Positions 32,616-42,695 of a stretch of 64,000 bases of DNA are shown here, one piece after another (the stretch's first letter is position 1; each line of letters begins with the position of its first letter). The stretch comes from CAVRUD01 sp963724285. Its GTDB lineage: Bacteria; Chloroflexota; Chloroflexia; Thermomicrobiales; UBA6265. The position numbers were made by a program, and so were the translations under genes. A model generated the notes under the pieces. The model saw only the letters and a program-made list of their open reading frames with translations, had not been told where the DNA came from and did no database searches. The stretch lies in the NCBI GenBank assembly GCA_963724285.1, contig CAVRUD010000019.1:124001-188000 (forward strand). Direction: 5' to 3'.

Positions 32616-35069
32616 CTGTGGGGAAGACGGATCGGCCAGGATGCCAGACGAGATGGCGGCCGTCACAGCGGCCGTGCGCGTGTTCACGCCCATCTTGTCG
32701 AACACCCGGGCAACGTGCCCCTGGGCCGTGCGGCGACTGATGAACAGTGTCTCCCCGATCTCCCGGTCTGTTTGCCCGGCCACGAGCAACCGCAGCACCT
32801 CGACCTCACGTGGAGAGAGGCCATACCGCCCCGAGCTGGCTCCACTGCGTGCATGGCCTATCCCGGCTGCTTGAAGCCCTTCGGCCACGGAGCGGGCCTC
32901 GGTGATCACGTCCTCCAACGTGAGAGCCTGCCCTGCCGCCCAGGCGGACGCGAACTCGCTCGCACCTAGCCACGTCCGTGCCTCCACTAGCCGAGGCTGG
33001 TACCAGGACCGCCGCATCGCGATCTGACTGGCGCCGATCGCATCCTGCATCCGTTCGGATGCCCCGAAGAGCTGGGCGCCCTGCACGTAGTGGCCATGTG
33101 CGACCGCGACGACGGCGAGCCCCGCGACCGTGCGTGCAATCGCCCGCCGATCGCGAAGCTCGGAATACACCTCCAGGCTCTGGGCCCAGAGCTCGGCGGC
33201 GCGTTCCAGTTCGCCCCGATCGTAGGCGACCACGGCAACGATCCCCAACGCCTCCGCTGTACTCCACTCCTCCCCGAGGCGGCGGGAGATGGCCAGCGCC
33301 TCCTCCCCATATGCCGCCGCCCCATCCAGATCGCCCATGCGGTGCGCGACATTACCGAGACTGTTCAACGTGCTGGCCATCCAGGAAAGGTCACCGGTTG
33401 ACCTGAAGAGCGCGAGCGCGTCGCCAAGCCAGGATATCGCCACCGTATCTTCGCCCCGATGGCGAGCCACCCCGCCGAGGCCAAAGAGGGCCCGGCCCTG
33501 GTTCGTTGGATCACCGCCCGTTCGCGCCAGCGCCAGGCCCTCTTCGTGCCAGGCGCTGGACCGGTCGAAGTCGCCGAGCACCGAGGCTAGGATGCCGGCC
33601 CCAAGCAGGGCCACGTCCCGCACTCCGGCCGGATCGTCAGCACCGGCCGGCAGGGCCAGTGCTCGCGCCAACCAGCTCACTCCCTCCTCGAAATGGTTGT
33701 GGAAAAACCAGAATGGCCAGAGCGCGCCCGCCTGCCGCAACGCAGAGACAGCGTCGCCCTGGGCGATGTACCAATCGAGTGCCAACCGGAGGTTCGGGTG
33801 TTCCGACTCCAACAGGCTGAGCCACATGGGCTGGGTTGGCCCCATGTCGGGCTCCGCCTGCTCGGTCAAGGCGAGATACCAGGCCGCGTGCGCTGCCCGG
33901 ACGGAGTCTTCCTCGCCGCTCGCGGCCAGCGTCTCCAGCCCGAACTCCCGGATCGTCTGCAACATCCCGAAGCGCGCGTCTCCGCGGAACCCCTCAACCT
34001 CCTGTAGGAGACTGCTGTCGACCAGCGCCGCGACGGAATCGAGAACGGAGGTGAATGGGGGTAGGTGATCTTCTGCTGCTCTCCCGTTCTCCCCCTTCGT
34101 CTCGCCCGCCGCTACCGCATCGGCCGCATTCAGCGTGAATCCGCCGGCAAAGACCGCTAGCCGACAGAAGACCCTGCGCTCCTCGGCGGAGAGGAGATCA
34201 TAGCTCCAGGCAATCGCCGCCCGCAGCGTCTGCAGGCGCTCGGGCTGGTCCCGCGGGCCGCCACTCAGCAGGTCCAAGCCATGCTCGAGCCGAACCTGCA
34301 GAGCGGTCGGCGACAGCACCTTGCTGCGCGCGGCGGCCAGTTCGATCGCCAGCGGCAGCCCATCGAGCCGGCGGCAGACGGCCGCGACCGCGTCGGCGTT
34401 CTCCCGCTCCAGGGCGAAGGTCGGACGGACCGATCGGGCCCGCTGCACGAAGAGCGTGACCGAGGGGCTCGCCTCCAGGTCGTCGATCGACGTGGTCGTG
34501 GCGACCGGTACTCCGAGCGGCGGCAGGGCGTATTCCTGTTCCCCCGACACATGGAGGCGGACGCGGCTCGTCACCAGCGCCTTGACGCCGGCGCATGCGG
34601 CCAGTAGGCGCACCACGGTCGGCGCGGCGGTAACAACCTGCTCGAAGTTGTCGAGCACCAGGAGGAGGTGACGCTGGCGCAGGAGGAGGCAGAGGCGATC
34701 GAACTGGGAGCTGCCGCTGACTTCGCGCTCGCCGAGCGCCTGGATAATGGCGCCCGCTACCAGAGCGGGATCGGTAATCGCGGCGAGGGAGACGAAGGCG
34801 ACGCCATCGGGAAATTCGGGCGCCAGATTTTCTGCCAGCCGCATCGCCACCCGGGTCTTACCCACGCCACCGGGCCCTGTAATGTTAAGGAGCCGCACCA
34901 CATCGCTGCGAAGCAAGTCGCTCAGGTCGTCCAGCTCGCGCTCGCGCCCGACAAACGACGTCAACGGCTGGGGCGGCAGGGCGAAAACGCGCGATTCGAG
35001 CCGGCCGACAATCCGGGAGATCGTGCCGCGAGACCCTCGGTTGTCGCCGACCGGAGACGCGCTCAACAT
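32613..35069 (-). CDS. STAND ATPase-TPR-LuxR regulator (copy C), intact
   Basis: 818 residues in one frame. N-terminal linker, then PPQPLTSFVGRERELDDLSD, Walker A at residues 65-72 (GPGGVGKT), Walker B near 133-143 (HLLLVLDNFEQVV), an arginine sensor region LVTSRVRLHVSGEQEYALPP, GLPLAIELAAARSKVLSP near 240, a winged-helix-like AIAWSYDLLSAEERRVFCRL, a TPR-like array (residues 380-680), and a C-terminal LuxR helix-turn-helix (LSPREVEVLRLLVAGQTDRE, ISRRTAQGHVARVFDKMGVN). STAND regulators switch on ATP and ligand binding and then bind DNA as oligomers. Start chosen by alignment with copy B. It lies 75 bases from copy D's stop and is followed by a Tat serine hydrolase. Confidence 0.9.
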   Translation of the reverse strand: MLSASPVGDNRGSRGTISRIVGRLESRVFALPPQPLTSFVGRERELDDLSDLLRSDVVRLLNITGPGGVGKTRVAMRLAENLAPEFPDGVAFVSLAAITDPALVAGAIIQALGEREVSGSSQFDRLCLLLRQRHLLLVLDNFEQVVTAAPTVVRLLAACAGVKALVTSRVRLHVSGEQEYALPPLGVPVATTTSIDDLEASPSVTLFVQRARSVRPTFALERENADAVAAVCRRLDGLPLAIELAAARSKVLSPTALQVRLEHGLDLLSGGPRDQPERLQTLRAAIAWSYDLLSAEERRVFCRLAVFAGGFTLNAADAVAAGETKGENGRAAEDHLPPFTSVLDSVAALVDSSLLQEVEGFRGDARFGMLQTIREFGLETLAASGEEDSVRAAHAAWYLALTEQAEPDMGPTQPMWLSLLESEHPNLRLALDWYIAQGDAVSALRQAGALWPFWFFHNHFEEGVSWLARALALPAGADDPAGVRDVALLGAGILASVLGDFDRSSAWHEEGLALARTGGDPTNQGRALFGLGGVARHRGEDTVAISWLGDALALFRSTGDLSWMASTLNSLGNVAHRMGDLDGAAAYGEEALAISRRLGEEWSTAEALGIVAVVAYDRGELERAAELWAQSLEVYSELRDRRAIARTVAGLAVVAVAHGHYVQGAQLFGASERMQDAIGASQIAMRRSWYQPRLVEARTWLGASEFASAWAAGQALTLEDVITEARSVAEGLQAAGIGHARSGASSGRYGLSPREVEVLRLLVAGQTDREIGETLFISRRTAQGHVARVFDKMGVNTRTAAVTAAISSGILADPSSPQ

Positions 35070-35144
35070 CCGTGATCCAATCTCGATCCGTGCGGGCGAA
35101 TTTCCCTGAGGCGCCCAATGAACGAGGCCCCCGCCGGCACGGTG

Positions 35145-37586
35145 CTACTCGGCCGCTTCAGGCTCGACCAGCGCGTTTTGCAACGCGATCGTGACGGCGG
35201 CGGTCCGGGTGCTCACCCCGAGCTTGTCTAACAGGTGGGCGACGTGCCCCTGGGCCGTGCGTGGGCTGATGAACAGCGTAGCACCGATCTCGCGGTCGGT
35301 CTGCCCGGCGACCAGCAGGCTCAAGACTTCGAGTTCTCGGGAGGAGAGACCAAATTTGGACTGGTTGGACGGGCTTCGCGCGGCGGTGTCCGCGCGCGCA
35401 GGTCTATCGTCTCGTTGGAGGCGCTCGGCGACCAGCGCCGTCTCACGGGCGGCATCCTCCACAGACAACATCTGCCCGGAGTCCCACGCCCTCGCGAACG
35501 CCTCCGCCCCGAGCGTCGCCCTGGCCTCCTCCAGACGAGGGAGATACCAATCGCGCAGGGTCGAAATCGTGCCGCCAACCGTCGTCCGCACGGCGTCGGA
35601 TGCGCCGAACAGCCGGGCTGCCGGTTCGTACTCGCCACAGGCGACGGCGATCGCGGCCACACCGGCCGCGATCTGTCCGGTCGCCCGCCAGTCGCGGTAC
35701 TCCACGGAGGTCGCCAGGCTCTCGGCCCAGTGCCGGGCTCCGGCGGCGAACTCGCCGCGATCGTGGGCCACCATGGCGGCGACGATGAGCGCCGTGGCGA
35801 CTCCCATGGAATTGTCGATCTGGCGGGCAATGGCCACCGCTTCGTTCGTGCGGGTCAGGGCGCCGTCCAGATCCCCCTGGCGGTGATAGACGTGGGCTTG
35901 GCCAATCAGCGTGATCATCGTCCAGGAGAGGTCTCCCGTCTCGCGGAAGAGCTCACGGGCTTCCAGATGGGCCGCGGCCGCTTCGTCGAACCGTGCCTGC
36001 AGCCTGGCCACCTCGGCGATGCCATACAAGGCGCGGCCCTGGGCATTGGGGTCGGACCGAGCCCGCGCCAGCGCCAGCCCTTCCTCATGGCGAGCGCGAG
36101 CCCGATCGAGATCGCCGCGCGCCCAGGCCAGGACGCCGCTGCCGAACAGCACCGGAGTGCGGAACTCGTCCGCCTCGTCCCCTGGCAGCGCCAGCACCTG
36201 GTCCAGCCAGGAAGTCCCTTCTCGAGAATGGCCGCGGAAATGCCAAAACTGCCAGAGCGCGCCCGCCAGCCGCATCGCGGCCGTGCTGTCGCCGTGAGCG
36301 ACGTACCGGCCCAAGGCAGCCCGCAGGTTGGGATGCTCCGACTCCATCAGGGCCAGCCACCCCGCTGGCGGCAGCGTCGTGTTGCCAACTCCGGTCTCGG
36401 CCAGCGTCACGAACCAGGCCGCGTGCGCGGCTCGGACCATTTCCTCTTCATCGCTGGAGGCGAGCAACTCGAGGCCGAACTCGCGGATGGTCTCCAGCAT
36501 CCCGAACCGCGGTTCGCCACCGAGCCCTTCGACCTCCCGGAGGAGACTGCTGTCGACCAGCGCCGAAATCGAATCCAACACCGACGAATCGCGATCGTTG
36601 GGTTGCCACCGCCCATCACTCATGCCCGCGACTGCTTCGGCCGCGTCAAACGTGAAGCCACCCGCGAATACCGCCAACCGGCGGAACACCTGGCGGTCCT
36701 CCAGGGAGAGCAGGTCATAACTCCAGGCAATCGCCGCCCGCAGCGTCTGCAGGCGCTCGGGCTGATCGCGCGGGCCGCCGCTGAGCAGGTCCAGGCCATG
36801 TTCGAGGCGGGCTCTGAGGGCGTTGGGCGCCAGAACCTTGCTCCGTGCGGCCGCCAGCTCGATGGCCAGCGGCAGCCCATCGAGCTGGCGGCAGACGGCC
36901 GCAACCGCGTCGGCGTTCTCCCGCTCCAGAGCGAAGGTCGGGCGGACGGAGCGAGCCCGCTGCACGAAGAGCGTAACCGAGGGGTTGGCTTCCAGGTCAT
37001 CGATCGAGGTGAACGCGGCGACCGGCACCCCGAGGGGCGCCAGGACGTACTCCTGCTCGCCCGATACCTGCAGGCGGACGCGGCTGGTCACCAGGGCCTT
37101 GACGCCGGCGCACTCGGCGAGCAAGCGCGCCACGGCCGGCGCGGCGGCGACGACCTGCTCGAAATTGTCGAGGACCAGGAGGAGGTGGCGCTGGCGCAGG
37201 AGGAGGCAGAGCCGGTCGAACCGCGATTGGCCGGTAACCTCGCGCTCCCCGAGCGCCTGGACGATGGCGCCCACCACCAGATCGGGATTAGCTATTGCGG
37301 CGAGGGAGACGAAGGCGACCCCATTATCGAACTCGGACGCTAGATCCTCGGCCAACCGCATCGCTAGCCGGGATTTACCCACCCCTCCGGGGCCGGTTAG
37401 CGTCAGCAATCGGACGGATTCGGACCGGAGCAAATCGCCCACCGCGCCAAGCTCGCGCTCGCGGCCGACGAACGAGGTAAGCGGTTGCGGCGGCAACGCA
37501 AAAACCCTCGACTCAGGCCGCCCGCCAATGCGGGCGACCGTGCCGAGCGGCGCAGGGTCGGTGAAGGTCTGGGCAGCGCCGGACAT
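35145..37586 (-). CDS. STAND ATPase-TPR-LuxR regulator (copy D), intact
   Basis: 813 residues with the same order as copy C: PPQPLTSFVGRERELGAVGD, Walker A TLTGPGGVGKSRLAMRLAED, Walker B HLLLVLDNFEQVV, LVTSRVRLQVSGEQEYVLAP, GLPLAIELAAARSKVLAP, a TPR-like array, and LSSRELEVLSLLVAGQTDRE with ISPRTAQGHVAHLLDKLGVS at the C-terminus. DNA similarity to copy C is very high around the central ATPase region (compare about 34200-34270 with 36718-36790), pointing to recent duplication or conversion. ATG 37586 lacks a strong ribosome site and sits 5 bases from a 14-base dyad that overlaps the weak GGGA site, suggesting autoregulation or hairpin masking. Confidence 0.9.
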   Translation of the reverse strand: MSGAAQTFTDPAPLGTVARIGGRPESRVFALPPQPLTSFVGRERELGAVGDLLRSESVRLLTLTGPGGVGKSRLAMRLAEDLASEFDNGVAFVSLAAIANPDLVVGAIVQALGEREVTGQSRFDRLCLLLRQRHLLLVLDNFEQVVAAAPAVARLLAECAGVKALVTSRVRLQVSGEQEYVLAPLGVPVAAFTSIDDLEANPSVTLFVQRARSVRPTFALERENADAVAAVCRQLDGLPLAIELAAARSKVLAPNALRARLEHGLDLLSGGPRDQPERLQTLRAAIAWSYDLLSLEDRQVFRRLAVFAGGFTFDAAEAVAGMSDGRWQPNDRDSSVLDSISALVDSSLLREVEGLGGEPRFGMLETIREFGLELLASSDEEEMVRAAHAAWFVTLAETGVGNTTLPPAGWLALMESEHPNLRAALGRYVAHGDSTAAMRLAGALWQFWHFRGHSREGTSWLDQVLALPGDEADEFRTPVLFGSGVLAWARGDLDRARARHEEGLALARARSDPNAQGRALYGIAEVARLQARFDEAAAAHLEARELFRETGDLSWTMITLIGQAHVYHRQGDLDGALTRTNEAVAIARQIDNSMGVATALIVAAMVAHDRGEFAAGARHWAESLATSVEYRDWRATGQIAAGVAAIAVACGEYEPAARLFGASDAVRTTVGGTISTLRDWYLPRLEEARATLGAEAFARAWDSGQMLSVEDAARETALVAERLQRDDRPARADTAARSPSNQSKFGLSSRELEVLSLLVAGQTDREIGATLFISPRTAQGHVAHLLDKLGVSTRTAAVTIALQNALVEPEAAE

Positions 37587-37590
37587 GGCA

Positions 37591-37624
37591 GATCCCGATC
37601 ACGCATTGTCGCGTGACCGGGATC
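37591..37624 (-). promoter_or_regulatory. Dyad overlapping the leader of regulator copy D
   Basis: Arms GATCCCGATCACGC (37591-37604) and GCGTGACCGGGATC (37611-37624) pair with one mismatch in 14 around the spacer ATTGTC. It ends 5 bases from the ATG and includes the only GGGA that could serve as a ribosome site. It could be a LuxR-type operator for self-control or an RNA hairpin limiting translation. Confidence 0.55.
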
Positions 37625-37704
37625 ATACCGCGTTCTTCTATGTCAGGCCGTTTCTTTTGCGCTTTCCTCCATTTTAGCGGCCTAGTCACTACCGGTGATG
37701 GGGC

Positions 37705-40689
37705 TTACTCGTAGCGGAGCGCTTCCGCCGGGGCGATGCGGGCCGCTTGGCGCGAGGGCAGCCAGGTCATGAGCAGGGCCGCGGCCAGAGTGGCGGTGAG
37801 GATGATCGAGATCATGCCCCACGGAGCGGTGAATTTGGCATCCGCGGCGCCAGCGCTCTCGCTGGTGAAGAGGTTGTAGGAGAGGATCACGCCGAGGACC
37901 GTACCGGTGAGCGCGCCCATGCCGACGACGAACCCGGTCTCGATCAGGAAGCCGAGGGAGACCAGACCGCGCTGGAAGCCCAGGGCGCGGAGGACGCCGA
38001 TCTGCTGGCGGCGCTCCACGACCGAGCGGAAGGCGATCACACCGACCGCCGCGACACCGACCACCAGACCCAGGGCCATGAAGCCTTCGATCAGGTGGGT
38101 GAAGCCGCTTTCCTCTTTCTGGGCGTCCTTCATCTCGTCCTCGATCGAGTGACCCTCGACACCGCTGCTGTACAGGGCCGATTCGATCGCCTTCGCGGTC
38201 GTATCGGCGGTGTCGGGATCAACGAGCGAGACGTAATAGGAGACGGTAGTCACATCGGGGTAGACGGCGTTGATCGTCGTCTGGTTGGCGTAGAGGCCGG
38301 AGAGCGACGAGACCTTCTCGTCGATGATGCCGATGATCGTCACGTCGTGGACCGATCCATCCGGGCCGGCCATCTCAACGGAGACGGGCGCGAAGGTGGT
38401 GTCGTCGGCGGTGAGATCGGTGAGCGCGAAGTCCGTGTCATTTCCGCCGAAGCCGCCCTGAGGGATCGCGAAGGCGTCGATCACCGCGACGTTTGGCTGG
38501 GATCCAGGGCCGCAACGATGTCGGCGTCGGTTTCGTAGCCATCGGCCCGCGCCTGGAAGCTGAGCGCGCTCTGCTCGATGAAGTCGTTGTCCATGCCGAT
38601 GACCGGCCAGAGCTTCCACTCGTCCTCACCGGCGAGGCGCAGGGATGAGCTCACGGTATTGGGGTTCGTCGTCACCGCGGTCGCGTCGATGCCGGAGGTA
38701 TCGACACCGGCATCGACGAGGGCGGCGTCGAAGTCGAGGATCTGGGCGCCGTTGCGGGAGTCGGCCCGCACTTCCCAGCCCGCGTTGGCGTCGTCGCCGT
38801 TGTTGAGCGCGCTGTAGTTGGAGTTCATCGTGGCGATCATGACCAGGGAGAAGACGATCAGGGAGAACATCGCGATCGTCATACCGGTGCGGCCACGGGC
38901 GGCGGACGGGTAGGCGACCGCCGTGCGGACCGCCGGCAGCGCGCCTTTGAACAGACCACCGACCTTGTTGACCCCACTGAGGAGGATGTCGGTGTTCTGC
39001 ATCGTCAGGATCGTCGCGCCGATGACCATGAAAGTGCCGGAGAGGAAGAAGAGCTCGATATCGCCGTCCAACTCGCCCCAGATGTTGTTGGCGACCTTCT
39101 CCGGGATGAGCCACAGCACCAGGATGGCCAGGCCCATCAGGCTAAAGGTCGGGCGCGCCGGGACGCGGAAGGAGCGGAGAATCAGCGCCAGGCCGAAGGG
39201 GATCAGGCTCATCCCCAGGTAGAAGGGGGCGGCCGTTTCGCTGCTGAGACCGGACATCGCCAGGAATCCGCCACCGGCGAAGAGCACGACGCCAAAGACG
39301 AAGGAGCGGAGGCGGTGACTCTTGCTGCTCACGTCGGGGATGTCGCGGATCGCGGCGACGACGTTGAGCCGGCTGATCTTCCAGGAGGAGACCATGATGG
39401 TCAGGAAGGTGATCGTGACGCCGAGGCAGTAGGCGACCACCATGCTGCGCGGCTCGACATGGGGCTCGATCGGCACGAACTCGCCGAAGAGCCACTTCAT
39501 CGCCTTGGCGATGCCGATCGCGGCGCCCACGCCCATCGCGGAGCCGACCATCCCGGCGAGCAGGGCGTAACCCGCGCCCTCGGAGATGAACTGCTGGTTG
39601 AGCTGCTTGCGCTGGGTGCCGATCGCCCGGGCCATGCCCATCTCCGAGCGGCGCTCGGCGGCGAGCATCGTGAAGATCAGGACGATCAGGAGCAGCCCGG
39701 CCATGATCGAGAAGAGGCCGAGGACCAGGAAGATTCCGGTGAACATGCCGGCGGTCTTCTCGCCCTCTTCGACGGCGTAACGCTTGATCGCGTCGACACC
39801 AAGGCCGGTGCCGTCCAGGGTAGGACGGAGGGCATCACTGACGTCGTCGGAGAGCTTATAGCCGTTGCGCACGTCGCCGGCGCCGGAGATCGCGACCGCG
39901 CTGAGCAGCCCTTCTTGCCCGGTCAGCTCCTGCACGGCGGGCAGCGGCATGACCATGCCGCCGTACTCGAGCAGGTCTTCGCGACCGCGGCGGTATCCGC
40001 TGAGGTAGCTGTTCTCCGCGATCGCGGCCACCGTGACCTGGTGCGGCTCGTTCTCGTAGAAGATCGTGACGCGAGTCGCCCACCGAGGCCGAGAGGTCGT
40101 CGGCCGCATGCTCGCTGAGCACGACGCCGTCCGGACCAATCGTGGTCAGGTCGATCGCCGAGCCATCGAGTGCCCGCAGCTGACCAAAGCCCTCGAACCG
40201 GGACGGATCGGCCCCGAGCAGCGTCAGGCTTGGCTCGGACTGCCTGGTGGTCTCGTTGGTCGCGGAGACGTGGGCCTCCAGGACGGGCATCACCCCGTCG
40301 ACATCGGAGCTTCCCGCCAGCGCGTCGTCCACGACCGCCAGGGTGTCGTCCTCGATCGGGATGGAGGTGTCAAGGTTGGGGACCTCGTACTCGCTGCTGG
40401 CGACGACGAGCTGATCGACGCCACCCAGGTTCTTGTAGGTGTCGGCGGTCATCGAGTGGTGCAGCGTGTCGCCCGTGCCGAGGGCGGCGGAGATGATGAG
40501 GGTGCTGAGCATCAGTCCGACGACGATCAAGGTCGTCTGGGCCTTCCGCCGCGGGATGTTGCGCATGCCGAGCTTGAAGATGACCGGGCGCCGCCAGGCG
40601 ATCCAGGCCACCCGCAGGAGACAGAGCCCCAGGATGACGAGGAGGACCAGCATCGTGCCGGCCATCGGGATGCCAAAGATGTCGTTCAT
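37705..40689 (-). pseudogene. MacB/FtsX-type ABC transporter permease, two frameshifts
   Basis: Three frames join into a protein of about 994 residues. From ATG 40689 (GAAGGGA upstream): two helices, LGMRNIPRRKAQTTLIVVGL and a large extracytoplasmic domain to LSEHAADDLSASVGDS near 40080; after the first shift RVTIFYENEPHQVTVAAIAE, then FtsX helices with AERRSEMGMARAIGTQRKQL; after the second near 38500, FAIPQGGFGGNDTDFALTDL and the last FtsX block SVVERRQQIGVLRALGFQRG with TWLPSRQAARIAPAEALRYE. Two FtsX domains with a long periplasmic part fit the MacB/LolC class that drives export or envelope remodelling. The partner ATPase lies upstream, with a 400-base spacer that holds an inverted repeat. 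Confidence 0.85.
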
Positions 40690-40855
40690 GACGATGTGTT
40701 CCCTTCTGTGGCGCGATGAGATCGGGCGAGGATGAGAGCGGCGGGAGCCGCGAAGGTGAAGGTTTGGGAGGAAGGACGTGAGCACGTGTCGAAAAGGTGG
40801 GCGCCATCCGGGTGACGCCCGGGGTGTCATGAGACACCGTGTTGGCCTCGCCCGA

Positions 40856-40981
40856 GGCTAAAGACCCCGGGCTGACCCCAATAACCCGGCTGAAGCCGGC
40901 TGGGACGCCGGGCATTGGAACGCCAACTCCGTGCTCAGCCCCTTTAGTGGGCTTGTCTCACTCAGCCCGGGGTCTTTAGCC
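40856..40981. repeat. Inverted-repeat element between ABC ATPase and permease
   Basis: Perfect 20-base terminal inverted repeats, GGCTAAAGACCCCGGGCTGA (40856-40875) and its complement TCAGCCCGGGGTCTTTAGCC (40962-40981), enclose about 86 bases with smaller hairpins (CCGGCTGAAGCCGG). Related cores occur near 42820-42850 and 55878-55890. Size and layout resemble a MITE-like or bacterial interspersed element. Nearby 41008-41060 repeats the GCCCCGGGCGG motif twice. Confidence 0.7.
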
Positions 40982-41089
40982 CCGGGCGACGCCTGGACGG
41001 GGTCTCGCTATGCCCCGGGCGGAGCCTGCACGGCGACACCCTTTGCCCCGGGCGGCAGGGACACGCGGTCGACCCTTCCAACCACCGCT

Positions 41090-41890
41090 CTACGCAACCG
41101 CCGCCGGCTCGCGCAGGGCCGCGTTCGCGACCGCCGCGGCCTGGGTCAACACGGTCCGGCCGGACTCTCCAATGACCTGTCCATCGCGCATGCGGACGAT
41201 GCGATCGCAGGCCTCGCCGATGCCGGGGTCGTGGGTAACGAGGACGCAGGTGAGGCCATCGCGGCGGTTCAGGTCACGAAGCAGGCCCATGATCTCGTGG
41301 GCGGTACGGGAATCGAGGGCGCCGGTCGGCTCATCGGCCCAGATGAGGGCCGGGTTGTTGACCAGCGAGCGGGCGATGGTGACGCGCTGGCGCTGGCCGC
41401 CGGACAGCTCCGCCGGCCGGTGCTTCGCCCAGCCGTCCAGCCCGACTCGAGCCAGGGCGGCCATCGAGCGGGTCCGTGCCTCTTTGGGGGAGACGCCGGA
41501 GACCAGCAGCGGCAGCTCGACGTTCTCGACCGCGGAGAGGACAGGGAGGAGGTTGTAGACCTGGAAGATGAAGCCCATCCGCTGGGCACGGTAGGTGGTG
41601 CGCTCGCGGTCGCCCATCTTGGCCAGATCCATGCCTTCCAGCCAGATCTGCCCAGAGGTGATGTCGTCGAGTCCGGAGAGGGAGTTCAGGAGGGTCGTCT
41701 TGCCGCAACCGGACGGACCCATGACGGCTACCATTTCGCCCCGGCGGACCGAGAAGTCGACGCTCTTCAGCGCCTGCACCTTGTCCGAGCCGGTGGCGTA
41801 TGTCTTGACGACCTGCCGGGCGGTGATGATGTTGTTCGGATCGAGCCCGGCGGAAGCGGCTGTGGTGTTCTTGCGTCCTTTGAGGAACAT
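41090..41890 (-). CDS. ABC transporter ATP-binding protein (MacB/LolD type)
   Basis: From ATG 41890 (AAGGAG about 9 bases upstream) the protein is 266 residues. It has Walker A GPSGCGKTTLLNSLSGLD, a Q-loop in MGFIFQVYNLLPVLSAVENV, signature LSGGQRQRVTIARSLVNNPA, Walker B ALIWADEPTGALDS, and the H-loop VLVTHDPGIG. The IFQxxNLLPxLSAxENVxLP pattern is typical of LolD/MacB ATPases that energise FtsX-type permeases. The partner permease lies downstream on the same strand beyond an inverted-repeat element. The unusually long 400-base gap may let the two be expressed at different levels. Confidence 0.92.
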   Translation of the reverse strand: MFLKGRKNTTAASAGLDPNNIITARQVVKTYATGSDKVQALKSVDFSVRRGEMVAVMGPSGCGKTTLLNSLSGLDDITSGQIWLEGMDLAKMGDRERTTYRAQRMGFIFQVYNLLPVLSAVENVELPLLVSGVSPKEARTRSMAALARVGLDGWAKHRPAELSGGQRQRVTIARSLVNNPALIWADEPTGALDSRTAHEIMGLLRDLNRRDGLTCVLVTHDPGIGEACDRIVRMRDGQVIGESGRTVLTQAAAVANAALREPAAVA

Positions 41891-42016
41891 GTCGTGTGGC
41901 TCCTTAGCAGCAGTGCACTGCAATAGCGTGGAATCTGCCCCATCGGGGCCGCGGCCGGCTTCATACCGGCCACATTGCCATCGTGCGGTTCCATGACCGC
42001 GGTCGCACCCGTCGGA

Positions 42017-42520
42017 TTACGCGATCCGACGACGCGTTTGGCCGAAGGTTGGGGCGGTGGCATACGCAGGTAGTGGTTGTGATGACGGGCGCGGTGCCAG
42101 GCGCACCGTGCGGATACCCAACTGGGACCGCATCCGGCGCGGCGCCGAGCGCACCCGGTGAAGGGCCGCACACCGCGACCCAAGAGCAATTGGACGTGCG
42201 CCCCAATCAAGCTCGTGTCCCAGCCAGATCAGGCCCAGCGACAGCAGCGCCGCCAGACCGATCAGGAGCACGCCGGCAGACGGCGACGGCACGAACAGCG
42301 AGTCGATCGGGGCGCGAACGCCAAAGATGGTCGTGCCTGCTGGCAGCACCCGCACGGGTTCCAGCTCGACGCTGGCCTCCATGTGATTCGCGACGGCGCC
42401 GATCGACGCGAACGCGAACAGCGCGGCACCGCCGCCAACAGGTAGAGCAAGCAAACGGACAGATCGGTGATTGGTTCGATACACCGCGACCGGCTGTGGG
42501 GAGTTCGGGGACGTCTGCAT
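42017..42520 (-). CDS. Small predicted membrane protein of unknown function
   Basis: ATG 42520 has GGAGG 7 bases upstream; a second ATG at 42526 directly abuts that site and is less likely. The first 100 residues look genuine: a helix ALPVGGGAALFAFASIGAVA, an extracytoplasmic segment and a second helix SPSAGVLLIGLAALLSLGLI. The last 60 residues are arginine/serine-rich and may be the result of an unnoticed frame change. It precedes the ABC ATPase by about 125 bases on the same strand and could be an accessory subunit. No family recognised. Confidence 0.45.
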   Translation of the reverse strand: MQTSPNSPQPVAVYRTNHRSVRLLALPVGGGAALFAFASIGAVANHMEASVELEPVRVLPAGTTIFGVRAPIDSLFVPSPSAGVLLIGLAALLSLGLIWLGHELDWGARPIALGSRCAALHRVRSAPRRMRSQLGIRTVRLAPRPSSQPLPAYATAPTFGQTRRRIA

Positions 42521-42695
42521 CTTCATCCTCCGGTTCGCCGTCGAGGCTCATGTCCCGGGTCGATCACCCTGGGCATGACACGATGATGCCTAGCCCCGGT
42601 GAGGCTGGGCACCGTCCGATTACCTGTTCGCATTACGCATATGGCGGTCTGGCCCAGGTACAGAATCTATGGGTAATAGCCGCCTACATTGGATA

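Noticed and set aside
37705..40689. Programmed frameshifting in the ABC permease
   Set aside because: No slippery heptamer with a following hairpin was seen at either break, and the shifts resemble the many others in the window.
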